Of a DNA stretch of 64,000 nucleotides, positions 28,679-38,810 are shown in pieces. Below the pieces are notes generated by a model. The model did no database searches, was not told the DNA's origin, and saw nothing but the letters and a program-made list of their open reading frames with translations. The DNA is from Arenibacter hampyeongensis (lineage in GTDB: Bacteria > Bacteroidota > Bacteroidia > Flavobacteriales > Flavobacteriaceae), in assembly GCF_002909255.1 (NCBI RefSeq), contig NZ_PIOB01000001.1, positions 1-64,000 of the forward strand, in the 5' to 3' direction. Within the stretch, counting starts at the first letter, position 1. The number at the start of each line of letters is the position of its first letter. The translations under genes and the position numbers were made by a program.

Positions 28679-29664
28679 AAAACCCAATTTTAATTGCGAT
28701 TGCCTTTTTGGTTCATTGTGTCATTTTTTCCCAAGAATCGGCACATAGACGGACCACAAAATTAATGGGAAGTAGGTTCGATATAACAGTGGTTGCACAG
28801 AATGAAGTTACCGCCAACGATTATATAGATCTCGCCATTGAAGAAATTAGCAGGATTGAAAAATTGATTTCCTCATGGAATCCTTCCTCACAAACCTCTG
28901 AAATAAATAAAAATGCCGGCATATCCCCAGTAAAAGTCGATCAAGAATTAATAGACCTTATTGAGCGATGCATCACCGTCTCAAAAATTACGGATGGTGC
29001 GTTCGATATTAGTTATGCTTCCATTGATAAGGTTTGGAGATATGATGGCACTATGACGGAAATGCCCACCAAGGAAGCCATAGAAAATTCTGTTGCCAAG
29101 ATCGGTTACCAAAACATTGTCCTGGATCGGAAAGCACAAACTGTATTTTTAAAACTGGAAGGTATGAAAATAGGTTTCGGGGCTATTGGTAAAGGATATG
29201 CGGCAGATAAAGTGAGGACCTTTTTAAAAGCGGAAGGCGTAAAATCCGGAATTATAAATGCCTCGGGAGATCTGACCACTTGGGGAAAACAGCCTGATGG
29301 TTCGGATTGGATGGTAGGCATAACCAACCCTCTTAATAAAGACAACATATTCTCCTGGTTCCCTGTGTATAATGCCGCTGTTGCCACATCGGGTAATTAT
29401 GAAAAGTATGTTACCTTTAATGGGGTAAAATATAGTCATATTATAGACCCAAGAACGGGATATCCTTCCACTGGTATCCTAAGTGTTACTATATTTGCTC
29501 CCAGTGCTGAATTATGTGACGCCCTTGCGACCTCTGTTTTTATTACCGGAGTGGAAACGGGCCTTAATATCGTAAATCAAATAAAAGGGGTGGAGTGCAT
29601 TATTATCGACGATGAGAGCAACATCCACACTTCCAAAAATATTGAATTCAACAAAACCCAATAG
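28675..29664 (+). CDS. apbE: FAD:protein FMN transferase (ApbE family)
   Basis: A 329-residue exported enzyme. The start is a TTG that overlaps the previous stop (TTGA); the leader ILIAIAFLVHCVIFSQ supports it. ApbE features are visible: MGSRFDITV, SSWNPSSQTSEINKNAG, AIGKGYAADKVRTFLKAEGVKSGIIN (split here by the reader as AIGKGYAADK plus GVKSGIINASGDL), YSHIIDPRTGYP, and the metal-binding Asp/Thr region ELCDALATSVFITG. The enzyme transfers FMN from FAD to a Thr/Ser of periplasmic flavoproteins using Mg2+. No obvious FMN-acceptor motif protein is in this operon, so the target may lie elsewhere. Confidence 0.94.
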   Translation: MKNPILIAIAFLVHCVIFSQESAHRRTTKLMGSRFDITVVAQNEVTANDYIDLAIEEISRIEKLISSWNPSSQTSEINKNAGISPVKVDQELIDLIERCITVSKITDGAFDISYASIDKVWRYDGTMTEMPTKEAIENSVAKIGYQNIVLDRKAQTVFLKLEGMKIGFGAIGKGYAADKVRTFLKAEGVKSGIINASGDLTTWGKQPDGSDWMVGITNPLNKDNIFSWFPVYNAAVATSGNYEKYVTFNGVKYSHIIDPRTGYPSTGILSVTIFAPSAELCDALATSVFITGVETGLNIVNQIKGVECIIIDDESNIHTSKNIEFNKTQ

Positions 29665-29668
29665 CATT

Positions 29669-29878
29669 ATGCGACAATTGATCATACTTATTATTGGCAT
29701 GTTATCACTATCCTCCTGCGTTGCCGTGAGAGAATATGACAAAGTGTACCTCAATGACGAAGAAATGAGCTTGTCTTCCAAAAGTTTGGAGCGCTTTGAA
29801 ACTAATTTTCAGATATATCGAGAAGCTGCTGCTGGGGCCAATGGGGGCAAAACAGGTGGTGGATGTGGATGTAATTAA
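29669..29878 (+). CDS. Small DUF4266-type lipoprotein with Gly/Cys tail
   Basis: A 69-residue protein starting at the ATG at 29669, 4 bp after apbE. It has a lipobox (LSLSSC, cysteine 16), the core VREYDKVYLNDEEM, and ends GGKTGGGCGCN. This matches the DUF4266 family, which is known from small lipoproteins encoded with DUF3570 genes. The C-x-C tail looks suited to metal binding or redox chemistry, which is inference. A longer in-frame upstream reading would lie within apbE and lose the leader. Its function is unknown. Confidence 0.85.
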   Translation: MRQLIILIIGMLSLSSCVAVREYDKVYLNDEEMSLSSKSLERFETNFQIYREAAAGANGGKTGGGCGCN

Positions 29879-29885
29879 AATAGAA

Positions 29886-31163
29886 ATGAAGAGATTAGCA
29901 TTTATATTGTTTTTTGGGCTGATTTCATTGGCGGGATATTCCCAAGGTAACAATCTGGAATACGTGAAGAAAGTCTTGGAAACTCCTGAAGTGGAACTGC
30001 TATATAGCTATTACAGCCAGGATGGAGACAATGCTGCCGTAACCGGTGGGGAGGGAACAGAAAAATTAACGGATATGACCCCGACCATTATTGTAAGCAT
30101 CCCTTTAGGTGAAGATAATGTTTTGACTCTGGATGCCGGAATATCTGCCTATACCTCAGCCTCGTCCAGCAATGTAAATCCGTTTGATGGAAACAAAACA
30201 GCTAGTCCTTGGGTAGCCTCTTCGGGCGCCTCCAAAAGTGATGCCCTAACCTATTTTCACCCAACCTTTACCCATAGTTCCAAGGACCGAAATAATATCG
30301 TTAGCGGTAACATTGCGGTGTCGGCCGAATACGATTACTTTTCATTGGGCTTCGGTGGCGGATATACCCATCTTATGAACGAAAAAAATACGGAATTGGG
30401 AATAAGTGGACAGGTATATTTGGACACCTATAAACCCCAATATCCTATTGAACTGCGTGATGGTTTTTTCGATAACCGTATTACGGGTACAGGTACCTAT
30501 TCGCCCTTATTTAATGAGTTTAATGGCCTTAATAGAAATTCCTATTCCCTTTCCCTTAATTTCTCACAGATTGTCACTAAACGTTTCCAGGCATCGCTGT
30601 CTTTGGATTTTGTTCTTCAGGACGGGTTGCTTTCCACTCCACACCAAAGGGTCTATTTACAGGATCGGAACGATTTTTTTATAGAGGATTTTCAATTGGC
30701 GGACAATGTTGAATTATTGCCTACTTCCAGGTTTAAATTACCCATTGGAGGAAGGCTTTCATACTACATAAACGATCAGTTTAGCCTTCGTACCTATTTT
30801 AGATATTATTATGACGACTGGGGGGTTACCGCTTATACCGGAAGTTTGGAAGTACCTATAAAAGTATCGGAGAAGTTTACGGTATTTCCTATGTACCGCT
30901 ATTATACCCAAACTGCCTCCGATTATTTTTACCCCAAGGAATCGGCTTTATCCACATATCAATTCTATACCTCGGATTATGACCTTTCGGCTTTCAACAG
31001 CAACCAATACGGCTTTGGTATTACCTATAAGGACATTTTTACCCAGTCCAAAGTGTGGAAGTTTGGCTTAAAGAGCATTAGTTTTAGGTTTAACCAATAC
31101 GAAAGAACTACCGGATTAAGTGCCAGTATTTTTGAATTGGGTGCCAAGTTTATAATGGATTAG
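29886..31163 (+). CDS. DUF3570-family outer-membrane protein
   Basis: A 425-residue protein from the ATG at 29886 (signal peptide MKRLAFILFFGLISLAGYS). An upstream in-frame start would lie inside the DUF4266 gene. The mature part has alternating hydrophobic/polar strands with many aromatic residues (YSLSLNFSQI, RLSYYINDQFSLRTYFRYYY), consistent with a beta-barrel in the outer membrane. It corresponds to DUF3570, a family of unknown function. It follows the small lipoprotein by 7 bp and closes the four-gene operon, so all four probably act together in the envelope. Confidence 0.85.
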   Translation: MKRLAFILFFGLISLAGYSQGNNLEYVKKVLETPEVELLYSYYSQDGDNAAVTGGEGTEKLTDMTPTIIVSIPLGEDNVLTLDAGISAYTSASSSNVNPFDGNKTASPWVASSGASKSDALTYFHPTFTHSSKDRNNIVSGNIAVSAEYDYFSLGFGGGYTHLMNEKNTELGISGQVYLDTYKPQYPIELRDGFFDNRITGTGTYSPLFNEFNGLNRNSYSLSLNFSQIVTKRFQASLSLDFVLQDGLLSTPHQRVYLQDRNDFFIEDFQLADNVELLPTSRFKLPIGGRLSYYINDQFSLRTYFRYYYDDWGVTAYTGSLEVPIKVSEKFTVFPMYRYYTQTASDYFYPKESALSTYQFYTSDYDLSAFNSNQYGFGITYKDIFTQSKVWKFGLKSISFRFNQYERTTGLSASIFELGAKFIMD

Positions 31164-31224
31164 GATTTACAGGTATCGAAGATTACAATTTTGAATATCC
31201 GTAGTTGATCATATTGCACAGTCT

Positions 31225-31321
31225 CCTCGAGACTTCCTTGTCGGAAGACAGGCCATGTCGAGAGGGTTTAGACAATTATATTCTTAAAATGAGGCTCTCC
31301 CGATAGCCATTGGGATGAGCC
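31225..31321. repeat. Intergenic palindromic repeat pair
   Basis: Between the DUF3570 gene and the convergent fusion gene are two hairpins. One has arms CTTCC (31233) and GGAAG (31243) inside an imperfect CCTCGA/TCGAGAGG outer stem. The second is GGCTC-CCC paired with GGG-GAGCC (about 31293-31321). They could end transcription from both sides or be REP-like repeats; no coding sequence is supported here. Confidence 0.5.
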
Positions 31322-31366
31322 GACCTGACAATGATGATGTTTATATGGTTAATTCCGTACAATCAG

Positions 31367-34300
31367 TTACAATTTCATAAAATCTTCTCCCAAAATTTTT
31401 CTTAGGTAAAAAACAAGTTCCTCGGCATTTTCTTGGCTAAAGACCATAGGGGGCTTGATCTTTAGAACGTTATGGTCCGGGCCATCCGTGCTCATAAGGA
31501 TACCATGGTCTTTCATACGGTTGGCCAAGTAATCGGTCTGTTCCGCCAAAGGCTCCATTTGGCCATTTACCAACTCGATCCCCAAGAAAAGTCCCTGGCC
31601 CCTTATATCACCAATAATGGGAAACTCCTGCGCCAGAGTTCCTAGTTCCTTTTTTAGATAGGTCCCGACCGCCAATGCATGTGCCTGTAGCTTCTCCCGT
31701 TTCACCACCCTCAAGACCTCGGCACCTATGGCACATGAAACTGGATTGCCCCCAAAGGTGTTGAAATATTCCATTCCATTGGCAAATTTTTCCGCTACCT
31801 CCTGTGTACAGGCCACGGCAGCCAGGGGATGTCCGTTGCCCAGTGGTTTCCCTATGGTCACGATATCGGGTACCACCGCGTGCAATTGGAAACCCCAAAA
31901 TGTAGTGCCCATACGGCCACAGCCCACCTGCACCTCATCGGAAATACAGAGTCCGCCCGCTTCCCTAACGTATTGATAGGCCTTGGCCAAGAATCCCTCC
32001 GGCAATTCTATCTGTCCCCCACAGCTAATGATCGGCTCTATGATAAAGGCCCCTACTCTTCTTCCCTTGGCCTGTACAGTGTCTATCTGCTTTTTGACCT
32101 CCAAGGCATATGGCTCCCCTGTATCCTTCCCCCTGTACTTGCCCCTAAAGGCATCGGGAAGGGGAAAAATATGGGTGTGTTCCGGAGCGCCCTGACCTCC
32201 CTTTCCGTCAAACTTATACGAGCTGATATCGATACACATATTGGTATTGCCGTGGTAGCCCACCTCCGAGGCAATTATATCGCGCTGTCCGGTAACGGCC
32301 TTTACCATCCGGATCGCCAACTCGTTGGCCTCACTACCGGAATTTACAAAATGGAGCAAACTTAATTCTGGCGGCAGGGTCTCCAACAGCTCCTTGGCCA
32401 GCTCATTGATATTTTCGTGCAGATACCGACTATTGGTATTGATCAGTGCCATCTGTTCCTGCCCTGCCCTTACCACGGCCGGATGTTCATGTCCCACATG
32501 GGCCACATTGTTTACGGTATCCAGGTACTTTCTACCGTATTGGTCCATTAGGTACTGCCCTGCTCCCCTTACCATTTTAATGGGCACCTTGTACTGCAGG
32601 CTTAGACTTTTTCCCAAATGTTGTTTCCTATAGTCTATGATGTCTGAATTGGAAGTAGCTTGCTTTCCCTCCAGCCCCTTGGCCTTAAACAAAAGGTTTG
32701 GATCCGGACAAAGGCTTTTCCATACGGATATCTGGCTATGATATGCTACTCCTGGAAAATCAACCTTGTAATGTAGCATGGAAAGCATGATCTGAAAATG
32801 CAGATGTGGGGACCAATTGCCGTTCTCCTCCCTACTGCCCAGGACACCAATTTCATCGCCTGCCTTTAAATGAACGCCAACCTTATGCCGGGTGGCACTG
32901 CCCACCGATAAGTGCCCGTAAAGGGTATAAAACTCCAATCCTTCCTCCCGGTGCCTTATAATTACAAGTCCGCCGTATTCCTTGTCCCCTGCATCATTTA
33001 CAGCTGTGACCACTTCCCCGTCAAAAAGGGCATGTACCGGTGTTGCAGCCGGCAACCAAAAATCGACCCCCAAGTGAATGCTCCTACTCTCCCTCCCTTT
33101 GTTCCCTATCTTATCATAGGACGAAGTGGTGTAGATCGGGCGGGGCTCAAGATAGCCTCCGGCCAATATTTTGGAAGGATGTTCTCCCTGCAGTTTATTG
33201 AGTCTATACTGAAAATGGTCCAGATCGTTAAAGTCCTTTTCATGCCCCAACCATTTACTGGACACACTTAAATCTAGGGGCTGTATTGTGTTACAGCCTA
33301 TACTAGGAAAAAGCTTTTCCAGAGAAAAGGAACGCCTATTGGTCCACTTCGAGAATTTTTCTTCCTTGGGATGGGCGGTATAGCCGCAGGCCTCCCTAAA
33401 GCTATAATGGGCAAAATCCGCATTGATGTCCCTCCATTTCCGGAGCAGCTCCCAAGCCGATTTCTCACTAATTAGGAGATAGGTATTGTCCGGCTCCTCC
33501 TTTTTATTGATGGCCGATTTGGTTACGGATATCACCAAGCGCATGGCGATGGCGATGTACAAATGTTCCAGTTCCGTTTCTTCCAAAGGAAAGGCTTTGT
33601 GATAGCCCCGTACAATGGGCAAAGCGGCCTCCAATGGATCATTGTGCCCCATGATGGCATAGGCACAGGCCACGGCCAGGTCGTTAATGATCTGTGTATG
33701 AACCGAATCCCCGAAATCTATGGCAGAGACCACTTTGGGATCTATAAGGTCCCCGGAAACTATAACATTGTTGTCGTTGGCATCATTGTGTACCACGGCT
33801 TTCCGTAACAGGGAATAACTGGACCCTGCCTGTTTGAACTGGTCCTGAAAGTAGGAGACGATCTCTCTTTCCCCAACGTCGAAGAGCTGGAGATGCGTAG
33901 TGGTCCAATCGCCCTGGGCCACATCCCAGACAAATTCCCGATGGGCCTCGGGATGGTCAAAACCTTGCAGGGCCCGGGTCAGTCTCCCACATTGTTCCCC
34001 CAGACTATACCGAAGATCATCCAATTGCGGGTTCACCCCGCTCCAGACCCTCCCTGATATCCAGGACAGAAGGCGCACCTTCCTGATCTGCCCGAAATCG
34101 TCATTTATTTCAGAAATCAGATTCCCCTGGCTATCCGGAATGACCTCGGGGGACGTTAGATCCTTGGCGTGTTCGCTGGCGTAGAGCAGCAATTTCTGTT
34201 GAAAGTCCAGATAATCCCCTTTCTCGTTGGGTCGGGAGACTTTCAATATGTACTGCTTTCCGTCCGATGCATCGATCTTAAAATTAAAATCGATTTCCCC

Positions 34301-34393
34301 GGGCAACGTTTTTGCCCTGCCCTGAACATTGAAGTTTTCAGCGGCAATTTTTATCGCCTGATCTGCAGTTATTTTAATCTTGCTATATTCCAT
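31367..34393 (-). CDS. Three-domain fusion: APH-type kinase, M23 peptidase fold, class-III aminotransferase-fold enzyme
   Basis: A 1008-residue protein from the ATG at 34393. Residues about 1-335 are an aminoglycoside-phosphotransferase-fold kinase, with the catalytic loop [11 protein letters not shown] (H202, D204) and metal Asp D226 (AIDFGDS). Residues about 435-540 are an M23/LytM fold with H440, D444, H494 and H530-x-H532. Residues about 590-1005 are a fold-type I PLP enzyme of class III, with SGSEAN (685-690), D819 and the Schiff-base lysine K849 in [11 protein letters not shown]. The kinase and PLP parts resemble hydroxylysine kinase and the AGXT2L phospho-lyases, enzymes acting in sequence on phosphorylated amino alcohols. 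No signal peptide is seen, so the M23 part is cytoplasmic and its role is unclear. Confidence 0.9.
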   Translation of the reverse strand: MEYSKIKITADQAIKIAAENFNVQGRAKTLPGEIDFNFKIDASDGKQYILKVSRPNEKGDYLDFQQKLLLYASEHAKDLTSPEVIPDSQGNLISEINDDFGQIRKVRLLSWISGRVWSGVNPQLDDLRYSLGEQCGRLTRALQGFDHPEAHREFVWDVAQGDWTTTHLQLFDVGEREIVSYFQDQFKQAGSSYSLLRKAVVHNDANDNNVIVSGDLIDPKVVSAIDFGDSVHTQIINDLAVACAYAIMGHNDPLEAALPIVRGYHKAFPLEETELEHLYIAIAMRLVISVTKSAINKKEEPDNTYLLISEKSAWELLRKWRDINADFAHYSFREACGYTAHPKEEKFSKWTNRRSFSLEKLFPSIGCNTIQPLDLSVSSKWLGHEKDFNDLDHFQYRLNKLQGEHPSKILAGGYLEPRPIYTTSSYDKIGNKGRESRSIHLGVDFWLPAATPVHALFDGEVVTAVNDAGDKEYGGLVIIRHREEGLEFYTLYGHLSVGSATRHKVGVHLKAGDEIGVLGSREENGNWSPHLHFQIMLSMLHYKVDFPGVAYHSQISVWKSLCPDPNLLFKAKGLEGKQATSNSDIIDYRKQHLGKSLSLQYKVPIKMVRGAGQYLMDQYGRKYLDTVNNVAHVGHEHPAVVRAGQEQMALINTNSRYLHENINELAKELLETLPPELSLLHFVNSGSEANELAIRMVKAVTGQRDIIASEVGYHGNTNMCIDISSYKFDGKGGQGAPEHTHIFPLPDAFRGKYRGKDTGEPYALEVKKQIDTVQAKGRRVGAFIIEPIISCGGQIELPEGFLAKAYQYVREAGGLCISDEVQVGCGRMGTTFWGFQLHAVVPDIVTIGKPLGNGHPLAAVACTQEVAEKFANGMEYFNTFGGNPVSCAIGAEVLRVVKREKLQAHALAVGTYLKKELGTLAQEFPIIGDIRGQGLFLGIELVNGQMEPLAEQTDYLANRMKDHGILMSTDGPDHNVLKIKPPMVFSQENAEELVFYLRKILGEDFMKL

Positions 34394-34589
34394 TGATTTT
34401 GACCTACAATAATGAACCCTCCCATGAACCAATAAACCAACTACCAAAATAAGGATATTAAAGTCATGCGTCCTTGGACTTAAAAATATAAATACTATAA
34501 CAATTAAGAGAGTGTTTTAAATTTTTCACTTAAAAATAATATTGATATGCTATCTTTAGAGCTTTATCAAACTTTACCAAACCATATTT

Positions 34590-35852
34590 ATGAAAAACTT
34601 CATTTCCCGCACCCTATTACCATTTTTGTCAATGATTGTTATTTTGGGCCTAACCACTCAATGCAAGCAGAAATCTCCAAAAAAAGCTGAACCCATCAAT
34701 GAAACCGAGATAGTAATCCCCGAAGGATTTTCACTTGAAGTTGTTGCGAAAGATTTGGGAAATCTAAGGCATATGACCGTTTCAAAAAATGGCGACATTT
34801 ATGTTAATAGATCTAAACTAAAGGATGAAAAAGCCATTGTGCTTTTAAGGGATAACGACAAAGACGGAAAAATAGATGAACAAAAACAATTTGGCAATCT
34901 CCCCGGCACAGGAGTATTGATCAAGGATGGATACTTATATTCCTCTTCCAATTCTGGTGTCTACCGCTATAAATTGAATGGAAAGGATGAAATTATCGAT
35001 ATTGAAAATCCTGAGAATATTGTAGACGGATTAGCGGACATGGGACGTGACAATGCAAAATCGTTTGTTATGGACGACAATTCCAACCTGTATGTCACTA
35101 TTGGCTCCTGGAACGATTCCTGTAGGGAGGAAGGTACCGGAAACGGCATTATGCCCTGTGCTATCCTGGATTCTGCCGGAGGAATTTGGCAATTCAAGGC
35201 CGATAAATTAAATCAGTCCATTGCCGATGGTAAACGGTATGCCACCGGGGTTAAAAATGCTGTTGCCACTGCTTGGAACTATAAAACCAATTCCTTATTT
35301 GCTGCTGTTCATGGGCGCGGTGCTTTCCATGATTTTTATTCAGATTACTATACCCCCAAGCACAGCGCAGAGTTGCCGGCCGAAACTTTATATGAACTAC
35401 ATGATGGTGATGATGCCGGATGGCCTTATATCTATTACGATCAGTTTAAGAACAAGAAAATGCTTTCTCCTGAATATGGGGGCGATGGGGAAAAAACAGC
35501 CGGTGAAAACGCTATAGACCCCATATTGGCTTTCCCTGCTCATTTAGCGCCAAATGATCTTCTTTTTTATACTGGAAATATGTTCCCTGAAAAATATAAA
35601 AATGGCGCTTTTATTGCCTTCCATGGTCAGTCTCCAGAGTTAAAAAAGGGTTATTTCGTGGCCTTTGTCCCCTTTAAGGATGGTAAACCGAATGGAAATT
35701 GGGAGATTTTTGCGGATAACTTTTCCGGAATCGACTTGGCAAACCCCAGTGGTCCAATACAAAATAGACCATGTGGTTTGGCACAGGGACCCAACGGCGA
35801 GCTCTATGTAACCGAAGATCTAAAAGGCACTATTTACAAAATATCCTATTGA
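34590..35852 (+). CDS. Exported PQQ/sorbosone-dehydrogenase-like beta-propeller protein
   Basis: A 420-residue protein with an N-terminal leader (ISRTLLPFLSMIVILGL) and a possible lipobox cysteine in TTQCKQK. The rest is a six-bladed beta-propeller of the soluble quinoprotein glucose/sorbosone dehydrogenase type: IPEGFSLEVVAKDLGNLRHM, KDGKIDEQKQFG, YATGVKNAVATAW, and RPCGLAQGPNGELYVTEDL near the end. Known relatives oxidise sugars or sugar aldehydes with PQQ, though many homologues have no proven cofactor. It diverges from the fusion gene, with about 196 bp between the two starts, and ends before a hairpin terminator. Confidence 0.85.
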   Translation: MKNFISRTLLPFLSMIVILGLTTQCKQKSPKKAEPINETEIVIPEGFSLEVVAKDLGNLRHMTVSKNGDIYVNRSKLKDEKAIVLLRDNDKDGKIDEQKQFGNLPGTGVLIKDGYLYSSSNSGVYRYKLNGKDEIIDIENPENIVDGLADMGRDNAKSFVMDDNSNLYVTIGSWNDSCREEGTGNGIMPCAILDSAGGIWQFKADKLNQSIADGKRYATGVKNAVATAWNYKTNSLFAAVHGRGAFHDFYSDYYTPKHSAELPAETLYELHDGDDAGWPYIYYDQFKNKKMLSPEYGGDGEKTAGENAIDPILAFPAHLAPNDLLFYTGNMFPEKYKNGAFIAFHGQSPELKKGYFVAFVPFKDGKPNGNWEIFADNFSGIDLANPSGPIQNRPCGLAQGPNGELYVTEDLKGTIYKISY

Positions 35853-35879
35853 TCATAACTAGCCTAGTTAAGGTTTATA

Positions 35880-35921
35880 AAATTAAATCCCTTCAGACGT
35901 GGTTCTTTAGGGATTTAATTT
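35880..35921. terminator. Hairpin terminator after the dehydrogenase gene
   Basis: Arms AAATTAAATCCCT and AGGGATTTAATTT form a 13-bp perfect stem with a 16-nt loop, starting 28 bp after the stop codon. Confidence 0.7.
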
Positions 35922-36073
35922 ACCTAATAATTTGAATTTATTCTACTCTTTCAAATCCCAAGGAATAATATTTTTAAGAAAACCTTAGGATGGAGATTTA
36001 TGGATTATTTATTATTTTTCCAGTGTAAAAATGCATTATCAATTAAATTATTTCAAAAAAATCAACAATTACT

Positions 36074-36436
36074 ATGAAAACAACTATTGCACTTCTTTCT
36101 ATTTTTTGTTCACTGAATTTGGCTCAGGCCACAAATACACCAAAATTTGATGATATAGTAGTAGGCACGGAATTAATGATCGGAAGTCCTTCATCCAATT
36201 TATATGAGCATATAAAAGTGCCCAGGATGAACTTTATCATAAAAAAAGGGGGCATCCCCAATTATAAAACATTATTCAAAAGCAAAGTGGTCGTTTCCGA
36301 TAAGAGGGAGTTGCCCGATGGCAGTATAGAAGTCTATTTAAAGCGTACAAACGGAAAGCCATTTTTTAATAGCCACCACCGAATAAAGGCTAAACTCAAG
36401 GAAGCTATAAATACAGAGGAATTGGTGAAACTTTAG
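36074..36436 (+). CDS. Small secreted protein of unknown function
   Basis: A 120-residue protein with a signal peptide (MKTTIALLSIFCSLNLAQA). The mature ~100 residues are basic and contain KFDDIVVGTELMIGSPSS and VVSDKRELPDGSIEVYLKRTNG. I do not recognise a family. Flanking hairpins at 35880 and 36511 make it a single-gene transcript. It is probably periplasmic, possibly a small beta-sandwich. Confidence 0.75.
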   Translation: MKTTIALLSIFCSLNLAQATNTPKFDDIVVGTELMIGSPSSNLYEHIKVPRMNFIIKKGGIPNYKTLFKSKVVVSDKRELPDGSIEVYLKRTNGKPFFNSHHRIKAKLKEAINTEELVKL

Positions 36437-36925
36437 ATAGCTTCAATTTAGTTCCAGGCACCTTTAGTCCTAGGTAAGGCCCAGCTAAACATAAATTATT
36501 ACTTAGTTCAAAAAAACCCTTATAATTAAGGGTTTTTTTATTATCGATTTTTAAAATAGATGAGTTAAAATTCCTCCAGGCCCATTCCGAAGCCAATAAT
36601 ATTACTTATCCCTGCTATTGCATAATATTAGGGCATTTTTGTATCTTACTATAAATGCATTAAGTATATAATATTGTTAGGCCTGGAAAGTGGAAGCAAT
36701 AGACTTCTACTTATAATTAAATGTGAACACAAACTTCAACACTGGTTCTACTTGTTGAGGGAAAGTATATAGGATATTTACAATACAGATCAAAATTTAT
36801 TTATTGAACATAAATTTTGACAACAATTGCTTAATAAGGGCAACAAAATACCAGTTCACTTTTTCGATTCTATTATGCGGAAAGTAAGGGAACTAGGAAA
36901 TAATAGACAACTTAAAAAAATTAAA
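36437..36925. other. Intergenic region with terminator, before the phosphoribosyltransferase
   Basis: About 490 bp. It contains the terminator at 36511-36539; the rest is AT-rich and without a supportable gene. The phosphoribosyltransferase frame is open upstream to 36827 (TTG start), but I prefer the later ATG. No promoter matching the Bacteroidota consensus stood out. Confidence 0.6.
36511..36539. terminator. Bidirectional rho-independent terminator
   Basis: An A run, a stem AACCCTTA/TAAGGGTT and a T run make a hairpin that can end transcription in either direction. Confidence 0.85.
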
Positions 36926-37561
36926 ATGTTTAAGGACAGAAAGGACGCTGGACAACAACTGGCCAAAAAATTAAGCTCATACAAAGGCAAAGAAAATGTA
37001 GTGGTTTTGGCCATTCCTCGCGGTGGATTACCTTTAGGTGCCATTGTTGCGAAATCTTTGAATGCTCAATTGGATGTTGCCCTTTCAAAAAAAATTGGGC
37101 ATCCTTTCAACAAGGAATTTGCCATTGGTGCGGTTAGTCTCAAAAACGTTATCCTAGATGATAACACTGAAATTTCTATTGGTTATATTGAAAAAGAGAA
37201 GAAACGGCTTAGGGAAAAACTAAAAAAAAGGCAAAACCAATATTTCAAAAATAGGTCCCCCCTAGGTCTAAAGGACAAAATCGTAATCATACTGGATGAT
37301 GGCATAGCCACCGGAAATACCATTCGTGTTACAGCACAGTTGGTTTATGAACAAAAACCTGAAAAAATAGTGGTAGCAATACCCGTGGCCCCCAAATCGA
37401 CCGTACGACAATTAAGGGCTACTGCATATATTGACGAAGTGGTTTGTTTGGAAATACCTTTCAATTTTCAGGCAGTAGGTCAGTTCTATATGAATTTCGA
37501 TCAAGTATCGGACGAGGAGGCCATTAAAATTTTGGATGATTTCCACGCCCAATTGGAGTGA
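36926..37561 (+). CDS. Phosphoribosyltransferase-domain protein
   Basis: A 211-residue cytoplasmic protein from the ATG at 36926; MFKDRKDAGQQLAKKL is the usual opening of this family. Earlier starts at 36875 (ATG) and 36827 (TTG) remain possible. The PRTase signature is IVIILDDGIATGNT (the PRPP-binding loop), with the earlier VLAIPRGGLPLGAIVA and VAIPVAPKST. These stand-alone type-I PRTase-fold proteins are often annotated as predicted phosphoribosyltransferases; the substrate is unknown. Confidence 0.88.
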   Translation: MFKDRKDAGQQLAKKLSSYKGKENVVVLAIPRGGLPLGAIVAKSLNAQLDVALSKKIGHPFNKEFAIGAVSLKNVILDDNTEISIGYIEKEKKRLREKLKKRQNQYFKNRSPLGLKDKIVIILDDGIATGNTIRVTAQLVYEQKPEKIVVAIPVAPKSTVRQLRATAYIDEVVCLEIPFNFQAVGQFYMNFDQVSDEEAIKILDDFHAQLE

Positions 37562-37796
37562 TAGGCTTTAACCTAGGCAATTGTTTTTGATATATCTGCT
37601 ATCTATTAAGGCCTCAAATTAAATATCTCCTAAAATTGCGAGCGCATTCCTTCTATTTTCGTTTACATTATTTTTCCCTTTCTAAAAAACTATTTCTTTA
37701 GACAGTATTACCAACCTTGGTGTACTCTTATAACATTCATGGCTGTTAAAACTAAATAGCTATATTTATAATGAATAAATTTATCAGGACCAAACC

Positions 37797-38810
37797 ATGA
37801 AAAATCCACTTCGGATGGCCTCTTTCTCTGCGACAATAATTGTGTCCATATTCTCCATATTCCTATTCAGCAGTTGCGAACCTAAAAAGAAGGAACCCGA
37901 ATTTTTGATGCGAGCTGCACTTTTGGTCAATGAAGACCATGCATGGTACAAGGCCTTTGCTTATTTCGGAGAAATTGTGGGGGAACGCTCTAAAGGACGC
38001 ATCAAGATGGAGATTTACCCTTCTGAACAGTTGGCCAAAGAAATTGAAGCCATTCGCCTCATACAGGCCGAGGTAATAGACATGACCACCACGGGATCGA
38101 CCTTGACCAATTGGTTTGAAGTAGCTACCTTCTGCGAATTGCCCTTTCTAATGCAGGACTCCACGGATATGAACCGCTATATTAATGGTCCGGTTGGGAA
38201 ATTAATGGAAGAGGAAATGATCAAAAAGGCAGGGTTACGCTCCCTAGGCCATTTTGAAAGGGGACCACGGCACTTAACATCGAATAGACCAATACGACAT
38301 CCCGATGATCTAAAAGGGCTGATCGTTAGGGTACCCAATGTCCCGGCATTTGTTACAACTTGGAGCGCACTAGGTGCCAAACCAACCCCTATGGCCTTTT
38401 CCGAAGTGTTTACGTCCCTACAGCAAGGCACAATCGAAGCGCAGGAAAATCCATTTGCCATGATACATAACGCCGGTTTCTCAGAAGTACAGAAATACCT
38501 CAACCTAACCGGTCATGTCATAAGTTGGGTGTACCCTGTTGTGGGCGAAAAGCAATTTCAAAAGCTGCCCACGGACCTACAGGAAATCTTGCTACAGGCG
38601 GGCAAAGAAATGCAGGCCTATGAACACCATCTCTATCTAGAAAACGAAAAGAATGTACAGGAGAAATTAAAGGCTCAGGGCATGCAATTTATTGAAGTGG
38701 ACAAAGAAGCCTTTGCCAAGAAAAGTGAAAGGGCTATTTATGAAAGCCTCTCTCCTGCAATGCAGCAAATTTACCACCAACTTAAAAAAGAAAAAGACGA
38801 TGCTAAATAA
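37797..38810 (+). CDS. dctP: TRAP transporter solute-binding protein (DctP), lipoprotein
   Basis: A 337-residue DctP-type receptor. A lipoprotein leader ends FLFSSCEPKKK (cysteine 27), so it is membrane-anchored rather than free in the periplasm. Family features are GRIKMEIYPSEQLAKEIEAI, ELPFLM, and RVPNVPAFVTTW with the conserved Arg that binds a substrate carboxylate, plus TSLQQGTIEAQENPFAMI. It opens the dctPQM operon and overlaps dctQ. With uxaAB nearby, a hexuronate is the likely ligand (inference). Confidence 0.93.
   Translation: MKNPLRMASFSATIIVSIFSIFLFSSCEPKKKEPEFLMRAALLVNEDHAWYKAFAYFGEIVGERSKGRIKMEIYPSEQLAKEIEAIRLIQAEVIDMTTTGSTLTNWFEVATFCELPFLMQDSTDMNRYINGPVGKLMEEEMIKKAGLRSLGHFERGPRHLTSNRPIRHPDDLKGLIVRVPNVPAFVTTWSALGAKPTPMAFSEVFTSLQQGTIEAQENPFAMIHNAGFSEVQKYLNLTGHVISWVYPVVGEKQFQKLPTDLQEILLQAGKEMQAYEHHLYLENEKNVQEKLKAQGMQFIEVDKEAFAKKSERAIYESLSPAMQQIYHQLKKEKDDAK

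Noticed and set aside
31829-32365. 178-codon plus-strand ORF opposite the fusion gene
   Set aside because: Antisense to the aminotransferase domain with no recognisable motif.
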